From Glandiceps talaboti (lineage: Eukaryota > Hemichordata > Enteropneusta > Spengelidae): a stretch of DNA of 64,000 nt. The notes beneath the pieces were generated by a model that searched no databases, had not been told where the DNA came from, and saw only the letters and a program-made list of their open reading frames with translations. The translations under genes and the position numbers were made by a program. Within the stretch, counting starts at the first letter, position 1; each line of letters starts with the position of its first letter. The stretch spans positions 8,690,931 through 8,754,930 of the forward strand of contig NC_135555.1 of NCBI RefSeq assembly GCF_964340395.1, read 5' to 3'. Below, piece after piece: positions 10,971 through 23,945 of this stretch.

Positions 10971-13917
10971 TACTCAGTAGACTACATGTATAGGGTCACC
11001 TTGTCGTTTTACTGTAGCTTCTATAATGATAAGTGCAATTTGTATCTAAATGAATGTGTATCTCATCAACCAATGGGGGACATGACCTGATTCAAAGTAA
11101 TGGGGTAATCCAGATCTGGACAATGCACACAATAAATCTGATTGAAATCTAATGTAGGAATAGGACTGGAAGCATTCAGGTCAACCAAGGTCAGCATATC
11201 ACCTGTTCAGTATTCATCCATATAATATGTCAGAAGTGTTAGACTTCTATAGCACTTATCAGAAACATTCAAGACAACTTAAACCTAGGTTAACACATCA
11301 TCTGTTGGTTGGTCAACACATGTTAGGAAGTGTCCCCGTTAGTGTACCATGTACGTAGCATATCTCACTACAAAAACATTCAAGACAACTTATGCCTGCA
11401 GTATAGCACCTGTTACTCCATAATATTCCATTATACTTGTTACTACATTACTGATTGTTAAATGATTAAAAGACAGTGAATGAAAATAATAAGAGCAGAA
11501 CACATCATAAAACATAGTGACTTCACATCCCTCAAGAAGACCTGATGACTCAGATTGATAGCTAAGATTGATTTGGTACAGTACAAAGTTTTAATGCTAT
11601 TGCAACTATGTCACCTTTAATAACAAAAAGACTTTTCATCATACGGGGTAAAAAATCATACAAGTGTATCTAGATCACATACACAAAGTTCTTCATGAAA
11701 GTGGAATATCACTCAAAGAAGATGTTTTTATAAACTTTGGGTTCTAGAAAGTCATTTCATGACTTGACATCACATAAATGTCGCCCAATTGCCAAGGAAC
11801 ATCAAGTTGAAACTCATTTTCACTACCTCTGTTTTTCTTTCAGTGTTACACCATTGCCTAATGGGTATCAGCAGACACGAATATTTATTAGATGAAAAAT
11901 GCATATTCATGACTATGTATCTGAAGGAAATTAGCACCTGGGAGTCATAACTATTCAATGTTCATATCATCCATAATTTTCTGTTCCCTTGGCAATCCCA
12001 CTTAATTTATATGATGTGAAATCATGAAATAACTCACAAGAACCAAAAGTTTATGAAAATACCTTTATTTCCTGGAGTGGTATTCCCCTTAAATAAGGCA
12101 CAGACAAAAGTTTCTTACTTGTCTGTGAATAAGGGTACAATACACAGTTACATAATAATCCTATTTTTTCCAATCAAGTGAATTGATTTTTATACAATTT
12201 GCAAATAGTGTGTACTGAGAGAGCTGCTGTATAGTGTAAATAGCAAGCTAAACACACAATGCAGTAAACCAGTTTAAAAAGAGAGAGCATTACACAACCT
12301 TTGAATTCCTTGAATTACTCAATATACAAGTACTCAGCCCTGAAGGACTTAACAGACCAATAGGTATTGAAGGCAATGCATGTATCATTGTATGTACATC
12401 TATGCTATATGAATTAATAGACTAGATATCAATAACACATTCTGATCAGGTGTAAATACACATGTAGATGAGAAAGCATGCTGAATGAAATTTATGATAT
12501 CCATATCAAAGCATTATAATCACACTGGGTAGGAACACAAAATAATTAGAATTACGTGTTTAACTCCACGTAGATTTATATAAGAAGTTTATGAAATGGT
12601 GACAAATGTTCAATTTATTCTTCACAGATTCATAACAGAAAGTAATTTCCTGTACAATGATTGCTATAATATATAGTCTTCAATAACAGCTATTCGGGGC
12701 TGAAAGAAACTGTGAAACACGAACACTACACAAAATTGACATCACATCGTATGTTTCATATTCAATTCTTTTCATACTATTTCAGCTTGCGCTATTGGAG
12801 GTGATGTAGATTTGTGGGAGATCAAAGATGACGATTGACCTATTTTGAAATGAATGATTCTCAGTAAATAACGATGGTAACTATCTAAAACTATATATAT
12901 CTCTTTATGGTTTATAGATTTTAGATTTATAGTACATGTAACTCAATTTTACTGTCGTACAATTTCAAAGGAATAAGATAGATGATAGGATTCCGAACAT
13001 AGAATTTTGTCAGATTTGTGTTTGAATTTAGAGAATCTAAAAAAACAGAATGACTCAGTCACTCTGCAGTTTGCGAGAATGTTCATGGACTCTGGGTAGA
13101 AATTTTCATTACTAACCCTGCAGTTTATTGTCAAGTAACACTTTTTCACAGAATATTGAATAGAAATAGCAAATAATCATGTTTGCACTCCAAAAAATCA
13201 CACATTTTGGGTCAATGTGAAAAAAACAACAACATGACAATAAAATTCACATATATTATTTCTGATAGAGTAATATGTAATTTTAGATAGTTATCATTAT
13301 CATTTATTTAGAATCATTCATTTTAAAAGAGGTAAACTAGGTCATTCTTTGTCTATCAACCTGCATCTCGCCCTAAAACTGGTGTATACAACATTTATAA
13401 ATGTATGTTAGTTACTGTACATGTACATGTACACCCATACAGCTGGAGTCATAATTTCTGTTTCATTTTGGCATATTTATTGTATGCAGACTGTAAGATA
13501 AATCATGTCATTCAGCCCTATTTATCAGTCTACTCTTTGAAGACTGGTGCTGGTTGATAGACGTGGTACTTCATGTTATTTCTTAAGTTACAGACTATAC
13601 TGTATGCCAAGTTTCTCTATAATTCTTACAAGAAAATCTGTAATGTTGTTTCCTTAGTTACACTTAGCTGGGACTATGTGGAATTATAGTCATGCATGGT
13701 TGTCAAGATAAGGTCAGGTTTATATTGGGGGATAGGGGAGACTAACAAAATGTAGTTTGTATGTACTGTACTTCTATATTGACAGAAGTCTGAATCCATG
13801 GAATCTAGACATTTCATTTCATTTCATTTGCTAGATAGAAGAACAGAATGACATGGATTCATGACAGGAGAGTACAAATTCAACACTAGAAAATAAGATT
13901 ATTCTTAATGTACTTAC

Positions 13918-14384
13918 CACAGTGACTGCATCATTGAGTAGTGATTCACCAAACACCAGAATATACAAAACTTCATTGACGTGAACTTCTTCAAAGACAG
14001 CAAGTACTGCTACAGGATCTACAGCAGATATTAAACTGCTGAATACTAAACAGTCTAAAAAATCCATAGGTACTGATACCCAGCCTAATGACACAATTCC
14101 AAACAAAGAGGCACCGATACAAAAACAATTGAAAAGTGTTCCAACAACTGCATAGAGAAGAATTGTTCCAATGTTGTCAAAGAATGACCTGTTTGGCATA
14201 AAATATCCAGCTTCTAGTACAATGGGTGGTAGTAGAAACAGGAAGAAAGTGTCACTGTCCAGTGTGTAATCTGACATCACATCGTTGGCAGCAAAATAGA
14301 TGATGACTCCTACCACAATACCAAGTATAATAAGGAGACAACTCTCTGGAAATATCCTGGCTAATTTGTCAGTCAGATGAAAAG
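13918..14384 (-). CDS. SLC9A3-like: Na+/H+ exchanger, coding exon 2 (residues 89-244)
   Basis: The acceptor is ttctacAG at 14386-14385 and the donor is GTG|GTAAGT at 13917. The exon encodes the core of the transport domain: [19 protein letters not shown] (helix), [20 protein letters not shown] (residues 135-154, the segment linked to amiloride binding and transport in this family), [27 protein letters not shown] (209-221), and GESLLNDAV (234-242) with the Asn-Asp pair at 239-240. Family members I recall have LDAGYF; here it is LEAGYF, an Asp to Glu change at residue 146. The split codon with exon 1 gives Ala where KIGFH is usual. Confidence 0.96.
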
Positions 14385-14807
14385 CTGTAGAATAAAACAC
14401 AGAAGCATATATGATTAAAATTAGTACACATGAAAAAAGAATTCACCTCTTAGTAAGTCTCACTAAACTATTGGAGATTTGTTACGGACAGTTTATTGGT
14501 AAAATCTACTTCAATATCATGTCATATACATGTACTTGTACTGTGTAAGCAACACAGTGTGTTTGGTTTACAAAAATGATAATGTACTTCTCTTTGATAG
14601 TTCAACAGCTTTGATACAGTTGTAGGATACACTGTTAGTATACTGGTAAACTACATGTACACGTCAGTCTATTTTTGCATGATTGTATCAGACGTGATAT
14701 CGATGCAGTCTTAATTACAAGGAAATTGAAAGCTTTGTGACTTGGGTACATTAATACAATGACTGTGTACAATGTAGATCAGTTTATGTGTACATCAACG
14801 AAATGAT

Positions 14808-15370
14808 ATTATTTAAACAACAATGTATGCCCTCCCAGTCCATAATGGACGAAAGCAAACTTTGAACGACATAATGGGCGAGGCGACAGCCGAGCCCATT
14901 ATGGAGCGCAAAGTTTGCTTGAGTCCATTATGGACTGGGAGGGCATACATTATTGTTATTATTTGATAGTTTTGCCAATTCCAGTGAATTTGTAGACTGA
15001 GAAATACAAAACAGCATATAATATACACAGCGCTGAACATCATCTGCCATGTTCGGCCCGGAAGCTGAATACTAATCATAGCGACACACGTACATACACG
15101 TACACACACATATACACTTCAATGAACTGCTGTGAACACAAATTTGTTTCATGAATGCGTTGTATTTTTAAACAGTGGAAATGACAATCATAAGTAACGA
15201 CATACATTTCGAAAAAATACCTCGAGTCGTATGAAGAAACAGAACAAATAAGATTGTATTGTTGTGCTAGTTCCGGGGCCGCGATGCCCAATAACGGAGT
15301 ACATTATCAGTAATAATGTACAGAGATGACGTCATAAAATTCACTGGAATTGGTAATGCTATAATATAAT
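14808..15370 (-). mobile_element. composite fold-back element, copy A
   Basis: This is the inverse of 30082-30642 over its whole length. It is built of two nested inverted repeats. The first is a near-perfect hairpin at about 14819-14950, with arms holding CCCTCCCAGTCCATAATGGA and AGCAAACTTTG and a middle of GGGCGAGGCGACAGCCGAGCCC. The second is an outer pair, CCAATTCCAGTGAATTT at about 14976 against AAATTCACTGGAATTGG at about 15338. A CRE-like TGACGTCA and the inverted GTACATTAT...ATAATGTAC lie near 15298-15335. It is CpG-rich compared with its surroundings and has no transposase. Confidence 0.8.
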
Positions 15371-15482
15371 ACATATTACTGTATTACACAATCAAATTAT
15401 TTACAATGTGAGTTACATCTGTACATTTTTGAATAAAGGATTGACTAAAATAATCTTGACAGGAGATTGGGATATAAATACA

Positions 15483-15850
15483 AGTACCTATAGCAATGGC
15501 TAAGTACATTTATATTAGACACTTACTGATATTGGTAGATGAATAGAATCATCAGGTATTATTACAATACATACTATGACAATGGGCAAGTATTTAGACA
15601 CCTACTGATTGTTTGATGAAAGTCATCACCAGGTGTTATTACAGCAAGTACTATGGTAATGAGGCAAGCATTTAGACACCTACTGATTGGTTGATGAAAG
15701 TCATCACCAGGTGTTATTACAGCAAGTACTATGGTAATGAGGCAAGTAATTTAGACACCTACTGATTGGTTGTCTAACTAATAACCAGGAGAGATTAGTC
15801 AAGAAGTATAATGGCATTGGTTAAAATTTTATAAACAGCCTTCTCATTTG
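15483..15850. repeat. 78-80 bp tandem repeat, about 4.5 units
   Basis: TAGACACCTACTGATTG-type blocks start at 15516, 15594, 15672 and 15752. Each is followed by a GATGAAAGTCATCACCAGGT block and AGTACTATGGTAATGAGGCA. The middle two units are nearly identical and the outer ones are decayed. Confidence 0.85.
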
Positions 15851-16996
15851 TTGTCAAACAGATCACCAGGTGAGCTAAGTCATTTTGAATTGGTCCAAAT
15901 CATAATCAGTCAAATCTTACTAATACAAAATAGAGTGGGAATGAAATGGAATTAGAAGTAAGTAAACCCCTCTAAATGTCAACAAACTTTGAGTGGAGCA
16001 ACAATAAGGGGAGGGTGTGTTTAGGAGGGGGTGTTTTGGGAAGGGTGGTTACATGTACCATTGAAAGTACTTGATTTCTTTGACATGAACATTGGATATA
16101 GACATGAAAAGTGACGTCAATATAGCAAACATCTGTAGAACTTAACACCACTCAATTTATAATAAGCACCATTTGTATTTATATAAGATGATTGCTACTG
16201 GTTTGTTGATGTAATATAAACTATGATGACATTATCTAGCTTATCTAAACTCGCATCATAAATATCAAAGGACTACAGCAATGGAAAAGTCAATACATAT
16301 AGAAACATGAAAATTCAATTTGCTAAAAACTGAAGCCAAACAAAGCAAAGCAATGCCAAGTAAAGCAAAGCACATCACATAACAAGCAATTAGACATCAC
16401 ATGTAGACAAACACACTCTGATTTGATGGAAAGTTGACGTGGATAGTTACTACGGTAACTACACAGACAGTAATCACTACATAGATAGCAATCATAACAT
16501 TTATGTCTGGGAACGAAGAAGTAAAGCAGTAATCTATGTCTAGACAAAAGTTGTATTTGTACAATGTAAATTGTAATTTCATGACTTATTTATTATGGTG
16601 AATCTAATCAAAGAACAAGTAACTTAAATGTAAAATTTATGATTAACTTACTCTGGAATCACAGCATTAGTGTATTTTATTGTTTACACACTTGTATAAT
16701 GCAGAATGAGATGGCTCAGAATGTACATTAGCAATAAGTTACTAGTATTCAACTCTAAGCTTCCAAAGTGATGTCATACATGTATATATTAACGAACCTA
16801 CATGTATAACATGAACCAGAAACTTACATGTAATATCCAGTTCACGTTCTGATATGGTGTTTTATTTTCAGGTTTTTCAAATCATGATATTATATGCATA
16901 TACATGTACATGTACTGTAGAATGAGACAGTTTGGATACCTATGCTAGCAATAAGCTACAAACATCCAGTGTTGCACTATAAAGTACGCTTCATTT

Positions 16997-17132
16997 CAAG
17001 TACAAGTTAACATAAAGTCCAGCCAGGAATAGTTCTGTGTTTGATACACTTGTACTGATTACTGCTATCAACTTAAAAAGTCCAGTAAGACTTATTTCTA
17101 TCTTTAGTACACTTGTATTGATTACTACTATC
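16997..17132. repeat. tandem duplication of about 65 bp
   Basis: AAGTCCAG...ACACTTGTACTGATTACTGC, ending in TATCAACTTA, occurs twice in a row with a few changes. Confidence 0.6.
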
Positions 17133-18135
17133 AACTTACATATGATTTGAGAGATAAATAGCATCTCAGTATAAAAATACTTGTAAAGAAGCTCTATTAG
17201 TGCACTTGACATTTCATTTTGAAGATTTCCTGCAAGGATTTATGGGAAAACCCCTAGTGATGACATCACCAAATTATACCCTAATCTATTTGTCTTGACA
17301 CTCTTTGTACGAGTCTGACTGGATTTTTTCCTTTCCTTTACATGTACATGTAATATGATAAGTTTCCATGGAACTGAATGATGTGTCATGGAATATTATC
17401 ATAAACCACTGCCTCTTTTACGGCAACTCTATATCATTTTGCACTGCATCAGCGGAAAAATATGGCCTGGCTTTTGAGAATGTGTAGGAATGACCTTGTA
17501 ATCAAAATCTTGAATAAGCAGGAATGTGCACGATTATCACAACAAAATATTGGATTCTTTAGAACAGAGTAAGCATTAAACCATGTCAAGGTAAATGTAG
17601 TTCAGTGCACATTGAAATTAATACATCAAGGTTTCTATCTATATACATGTATGCAGCACACTCATGATAGGAAGCAAGTGCATTCACACTTATCAACCTA
17701 TCCTGAAAAAAATGTTCACTTTTCATGTCTAGCGGTTTTGACGAACGCCTACATGTATCTACAAAGTCAGGTTTATTATATAACAATTTTCAAGAATTCA
17801 AAGTACCTTCCTTTTCTTTCATCATTTCCTGAGTTACCTTTCCTCGGTTTGTAACCATCGATCAGCATTTGTTCAACAACAATTAAAATACTATGTGAAT
17901 GCTACTGGCCAGTAATGTGATAACTTTATATACAGTTCTTTGAATTGAGGACATTTTATCCATAGGCTACCAGCTTTGTACAGTGTCATTTTAATGCAAT
18001 TGTGTACCCTGTACATTGTATATATGTACACATACATTATATATTTAGAATTAAAATGTACATTCTACAAGCTTTCCATGATGCGATATTTGGTTCCATG
18101 TAGTTAGATATTATCCTTCCCATTGTGCATACAAT

Positions 18136-18226
18136 AGCCTGTCTACTTGTCAGATCTGTGACTCCGCTACATATGTATATATGGATAGGAATAATCGTAG
18201 TGATAGATCCAGTGAGTAGACAGGCT
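18136..18226. repeat. short MITE-like hairpin
   Basis: AGCCTGTCTACT (18136-18147) and AGTAGACAGGCT (18215-18226) are exact reverse complements. The inner parts GATCTGTGAC and GTGATAGATCC extend the pairing imperfectly. A lone right-hand arm also occurs at 40885-40896. To the right (about 18240-18390) the block CAACAACTCTATCA is duplicated about 110 bp apart. Confidence 0.6.
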
Positions 18227-18963
18227 TTGTGTATACGTGCCCTCTTTCACAATTAATTTTTGTCAACAACTCTATCACTGATAGACAAAGTTGGGAGATA
18301 TTATCCTTAGTGTTGTGTGTACCTGTGCATCCTCTCCCAGTTTGTTTGCATCAACAACTCTATCATTAATAGACCAAGTTATTGATTGATTAGTTTAAAT
18401 TCTCATTACATGCCTACATGTATATACATGTAAGGTAATACCACCCTGTACACTGTGACTACCAATCTATCAATGAATCTCTTCTGTAAATACTAGTATC
18501 TGTGGAGTTTGTTTATCAATTTATATCATCAACACTGCAATCAACTGGGAAATGCTGTCACTCAATGCCTACATGTACTTTGATGATATCATTGCATTGA
18601 TGCATGCAAATGTAACTGAATTTTTACATTGTATATCATGTACATGTATGTTAGCTGTCACCCCCATCCCCACCCACGCCACACACATATTTCTTTATAC
18701 ACCTAATATATGACTCAGATTGCTGGTAAAACAAAACAGTTTACTAAGTTTTGAGGTGATATTCATATGACAAATTTTGGCAAATTTTGACACATTATTT
18801 TTGTATAATGTAGCACAGCACTACTGTATGCTACAATACAATTACATGTACATGTATTTCCACTTCACAAACAAGATAATTAATAAACAGATGTAAACAG
18901 TATATGTTCTAAAAGTTTGTAAACAAGTATGTCTTTAGTTGTGACACAAGAAATGCCCATGTT

Positions 18964-19262
18964 CGTCACTGAAATACACCATGCTAGTCCTGCTTGCAGA
19001 CAGAGCAATTCGGGACTTGATTCTGACAATTGTCCCTCCCTTCTGTTGAGGGACATAGTCGTTACTGTGTTCCGTATTATACAGTCTGCAAGCAGGACTA
19101 CCAGGGTGCTGGTTGTTCATCACTGAAATCACAGACAAGTTTCTTCCCTGTCTGTGTTGAAATACACTACCAGACCAGAGCGCTGGATGTTCGCCACTGA
19201 AATACACTACCTGGGCGCTGGATGTTTGTCACTGAAATACACTACCAGGACGATGGATGGTA
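18964..19262. repeat. tandem repeat of about 38-45 bp, interrupted by the 112-bp MITE
   Basis: CACTGAAATACACTACCAGG followed by GCTGGATGTTCGT recurs near 18967, 19119, 19156, 19196 and 19231 with decay. The first unit is split by the element at 18987-19098. Confidence 0.65.
18987..19098. mobile_element. 112-bp MITE with 15-bp terminal inverted repeats and TA flanks
   Basis: The left end is GTCCTGCTTGCAGAC and the right end is its exact inverse, each bordered by TA. The surrounding 38-bp repeat normally reads AATACACTACCAGG, and here the element sits at that TA. That is what a TA target-site duplication would look like, as in Tc1/mariner-type insertions. No coding capacity. Confidence 0.7.
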
Positions 19263-20490
19263 GTCACCCAAATGACTTTTGCATAGACTGACTGCCATGT
19301 ACATTTGTATATCCATGTTGACGCATCTTTTGATGGTCATAAAAGCTTAGCATTTGATAAGTTTATGCAACAAGTTACTCAAAAACAGAGTGAGTGGACT
19401 GACAACAAGTTTGTGTGGTCTCGAACACCACATGAAATTGTAACAGTGTACAAGGCAGAATGCTTTGAAAAGTTGCCTCAGACTGACGCATCTTTTGATG
19501 TGTCCTGGTTTAGAGTAAATTGTTGCATAAAATCCTCAAATGCTAAGCTCTTATGACCAGGATTCAGTCTCAAACCCCAAATGCTGTGTGTGTCTCAAAC
19601 AAGGATTGCGTGTCTCTCAAACATCCAAATGCTGAGTTTTTATGACAAAGAGTGTAAGTAGTTAAGACAACCTAAATTACACGTACCAGTACATGTACAC
19701 TTTACCTAGACTGTCTGGTACTTAATACACCAACATAAAACTTTATACAAAATCACCAGATTTACTTAGAGTAGTGTAAAAATCAGCCAGCTGAACCAAA
19801 CAGTACATTGACTTTATATTTTGGTTCATGTCTGCAGATTACCTACGTAATTGCACAAACTGGACAGTAATTTGTTCTTTGATAATGAAAATGGAACGAT
19901 TTTACTCCACGTGGATTTAATCTTTGATTCATTCAGTGTCAATTAATAGCTTTCATGGGTGGAAAGTCTGTGAGATTTAATTCATTTTTGCCATTAAGAA
20001 TGAAGTACAACTACCGGTATATCCATAGGGAGTATTTAATGTATCTGTAGTGTGTGTATGCCATTACATGGATTGCTTGTTTTGATTCCCTTCACTGAGA
20101 AATTAATCTAAAAAGCTATATACATATAACGTTCAGGTAGCAGAGAGAGAGACTTGTCTGTCTATTCATAATTGAGCACGCTAAAGGAACTGTCTCAGAA
20201 TTGAGAAGTGAAATTCCTTCATTCAGGTCATCACCTTCTCCACTAAACAAGAGTTCAAAAAGTGTGACATAGATTAAGATTTGTGACACACAGACACTAT
20301 AGAATGATTATGTTTCATTTTACCTATAGTTGCTGACTCACTATATACTGGGATACCACATGCAAACATCACATAAATGTACATTGCCATGCAGTAAAAG
20401 TATATGTATGTTTCTCTTCCACAAGACAAAATAATCTTGTACAATAATTAATCATAAATAAAGTTGACCTTGACCCCAACCACTGTGTTA

Positions 20491-20533
<43 letters not shown>
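20491..20533. repeat. (GTT)n microsatellite
   Basis: About 14 uninterrupted TGT/GTT triplets. Confidence 0.95.
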
Positions 20534-20535
<2 letters not shown>

Positions 20536-21055
20536 GATTTAAAATATTATTTTTAAATGTCAAAATGACCATTTTTTTTCAGTTGAGAAATTTGGTCCAG
20601 TGCGTTTAATCTATATGATGTATGTACAAATGTATATGATTATGAAGGGGTTCTCATGTACTCTTGTTAATTCTCTTTCTCCCAAGGAGGTATTTATTTG
20701 TACACCAGGAACTACTAATGGAGAGAGAAAGAGGATTTTAATATGAAATTTAGTGTCAGGGTGGAAAATGTACATATTTCACCACTGAAAAGTTTGTACT
20801 TGCATGGGTATACTACATGTACATGTATATGGCAAACATATACACTAAGCTTGGCTAAATTCCAGACACTAGTGATAATTACATACATTTGTAATCAATG
20901 AAAAAGTGACAAGTTTGGTTTGTACTCCTTGGCTGTCCATTTAAGATGTTTTCTCACTGAATGTGGTGTCTTTTCTGCATTTCAGTTTTAATGTCTAACA
21001 ACAGTACTTCAAGATAGATTTACAGAAATAGTGTGCGAGTTTGTGACAGCGGGAT

Positions 21056-21066
21056 GGGGGGGGGGG
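21056..21066. repeat. G11 homopolymer
   Basis: Eleven consecutive G bases, a likely length-variable site. Confidence 0.9.
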
Positions 21067-21689
21067 CACACATGACTGCCATACATGTATACATGTAGCT
21101 ATCACTTACAATTATATATCACATACAGGTATAGCTACATGTACATGTATAATGTGTCATACTACCAATACACCTACACATTCTATCCCAGCTATTCAAA
21201 ACTACAACAAATTTTCATTTGACATTTACAATCATATACATGTATACCATTAACGTTTCATGGTGAGCTCTTTCTTCAATACAATCGATTACACACACAT
21301 GTACATGTGATATACATGCCGTGGGTTGTCTCCTACATTACCAATATTCAACCTTTTACAAGTACAACTCTGGGATAAAACACATCAATGTTATTGAGTT
21401 ACACATGTGTACATAAATGTATTTTTACACTGCCAACCGGGGGATATATATTTTACTTGTTTTTGAAAGATTCCTTTCATATTTGGGAAAGGTGGATGTA
21501 TTTTGTATTGATCACAAACATTGTTGTCCTTTTTGTGTTGTAACATCAATTAGACTAAGATAGGTCGTGTTGTTCAGCCATATCAGGCTTTTTAAATGAG
21601 TGGTGCTGGCTGATAGCATGACACAAATGTCTGCATCTAACAGACTAAACATCAATATGATCAAATCAATGGAAAGTATGCATTCTAAT

Positions 21690-21714
21690 ATCAATCAATC
21701 AATCAATCAATCAA
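21690..21714. repeat. (ATCA)n microsatellite
   Basis: Six tandem ATCA units. Confidence 0.9.
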
Positions 21715-22979
21715 TTAATTAAAAATGTTACATAATGCACCAGACTCCAAAACCATAGTTCTACTCAATGGTGCCAGAAAGGGTCAATCTACACGGAATG
21801 AACAAATGTGTCTTCAGTTTGTTATTACATGGCATGATGTGCTCAGATTTGATGCTTGCCCTCTGCTTGTCTAATGTTAAGAATTCTAAATTTTAGATGC
21901 ACAGTTTGGAAAAACTCATACATGTATGTGTATTGTTCCTGAGTTGTGTTGAAAGCTGCATACTCTTGTTGTTGGCTGGATGAAGGGGATATGATGATGT
22001 GTAAATTTGAAGAATGTAATGGACGTAGGCTGGAACTTTGTAGGTAAGAAGAAGTCTGCAGTGTATCCTAAAGTGAACAGGCAAAGAGTGTACAGTTTGG
22101 AGGACGCTGACTCTGACTCAGGAAATATACATGTACATGTATGTATGAACATAAGGGTATTCTAGCAGCGTTATTTTGAGCATGTTGTTAACAATATCAA
22201 TATGACTAATCAATGGCAGCTTCAAAGATACTACATATGGTAGATATTCTAATAATATCAATACAATAATGTAGGCATCATCAATATGATGAACTCAATG
22301 AAAGGTTAATACACAAGAAATCAAAGTACATTTATATATATAGATATTGATTAAATACATATACTTTCTTTACATAAAAACACCATCAACTTCACCTGTG
22401 AAATCTACAGATTTTCTTACTTTGCATTAGTATTATGTGTTGTCACAAGATTGAAGAGTTTGCTGGTAGTAAAGTATATGTACTACTAATTGAATGTATG
22501 AAGGTGAAATTACGACACATGTAATAATAAATTATCACAATGAGTTGACACTTTCTCTATGGTTATTACATCAAAGTACAAGTACATGGTACATGTTAAC
22601 AGCTATGCCTTTTTATAGATATTACATTGATGTTAATTTTCTATTTCTATGTATACATGTACATGTACTTGTAATGCTCTCTGTTTTCCTGAATAATACT
22701 ATGATACATAAACAAAATTGTACACTGTTTTCCATTGTGTGATCAGATGTTAAATTCATCTATCAAGAAGTGGGGGACAGTTTTTCAAATTTATCCCCTC
22801 TCAAAATTTGTTATACAAACTGTAATCTTATCAGGGTAAACTAAGATTCTTGTCTGTAATTTTAATCATGAAATATTTTTGTGAAGGATTGTATTGAGGA
22901 ATACGTGTGAAAGATGATCAAAATTATTAAACAAAAAAAGCAAAACAAAAAGTACTACATTGTTCAATACACAATAGGT

Positions 22980-23260
22980 TTTATGTTCTGGTCATTCTAA
23001 ATGTATGTCAATGTCATGGCGATATGTATTTACGTCATTACATCTGAGGTGCTCAAAATAAGAGTCAATTATACAAAAATGTTTTTATTTCAAATTTTCA
23101 CAAATCAAGATTGGGTAAGTAGAATACTTTTTTCCTTAATATTTTTCATTATTCAGCTGGAAAATACCTGGGATTTTGTCACTACTCATCTTTGACTCTC
23201 CTTCTGTGTAACATTGTTTTTTCCTTGGCTAAATGAGGAATAGTCTAGAGGCTATCCATG
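22980..23260. repeat. dispersed repeat family, copy 3
   Basis: It has the same ordered blocks as the copies near 2340 and 6860: TCTGGTCATTCTA, a CTACGTCATT-like block (here TTTACGTCATTAC), AATATTTTTCATTATTCAGC, AAAATAC, TGTCACTACTCATC and TTCCTTGGCTAAATGAGGAA. It is followed by AGTCTAGAGGCTATCCATGG, which resembles an arm of the 35066-35150 hairpin. Confidence 0.5.
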
Positions 23261-23657
23261 GATATGAGCATGGAGAAAGAGATCTTCATAGCCACAGACA
23301 CTCTCTCGACTACATTTGTACATGTAAATGAGGAAAAGCATTAGGAAATAATTGTTACATTCTATAGCATGTGTAAATATATGATTGAGTTAACACCCAG
23401 CAAAGCTGTATTGCTACTGTAGTCTTAAATCAAGTTTCACTTGTGTTTGTCGTCACGTCAACAGAACCGACTTTCTGTGATTTACAGTTTGATCTTTTGA
23501 TAGTCTGGATGTCTTTGCTTCAGTACGTACCAGGATGTCAGTTTTACAAGTTGTCAAGGTGTGTTGATACAGCTCATTGAATGCAGGATCCATACATATT
23601 TAGTGTGATCAGTGCTAGGAAATATCTACATATGAATAGAAACCAGGAAACAGTCTT

Positions 23658-23945
23658 TCTGAGAAATGGCTGACACTCCTAAGATTTTAACCAAAAACCA
23701 GGAAACTAATTTATTTTCCATAGAAATGTTTAGCAATTACACAATTTGCACTCACAGTCAGGTCAAAAATGTATTTCATGTTGAGTAAATCACTAAATGT
23801 CTGGCTGAGAAATGTCTGACACCATAAGATTTGAACCAAAACCAGGAAACTAATTTTTCCCAAAGAAATGTTTAGTAATTGTAGCTTACACTTATATTTC
23901 AGGATTGTATTTCGTGTTGATTGAATGTGTAAAATGACTAAAAAT
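23658..23945. repeat. tandem duplication of about 150 bp
   Basis: The blocks GAGAAATGGCTGACAC, TAAGATTT.AACCAAAA, CCAGGAAACTAATTT, AGAAATGTTTAG and TTGTATTTCGTGTTGA occur twice in the same order, starting near 23660 and 23809. Confidence 0.65.

Larger units (their letters stand above)
472..13917 (-). other. intron 2 of the exchanger gene (13.4 kb, repeat-rich)
   Basis: This runs from donor GTAAGTA at 13917-13911 to acceptor AG at 473-472. No exon-like open frame with usable splice sites was seen. It holds the hairpin at 827-857, a fold-back remnant at 880-1120, the palindromic element at 3557-3953, the 60-bp minisatellite at 5341-6003, two copies of a dispersed repeat (about 2340-2690 and 6860-7200), short tandems at 8707-8822, and the 9140-10970 array with its insertion. 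The stretches 1130-2330, 4000-5330, 7200-8700 and 10990-13900 otherwise show only AT-rich sequence with scattered TACATGTA palindromes. Confidence 0.85.
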
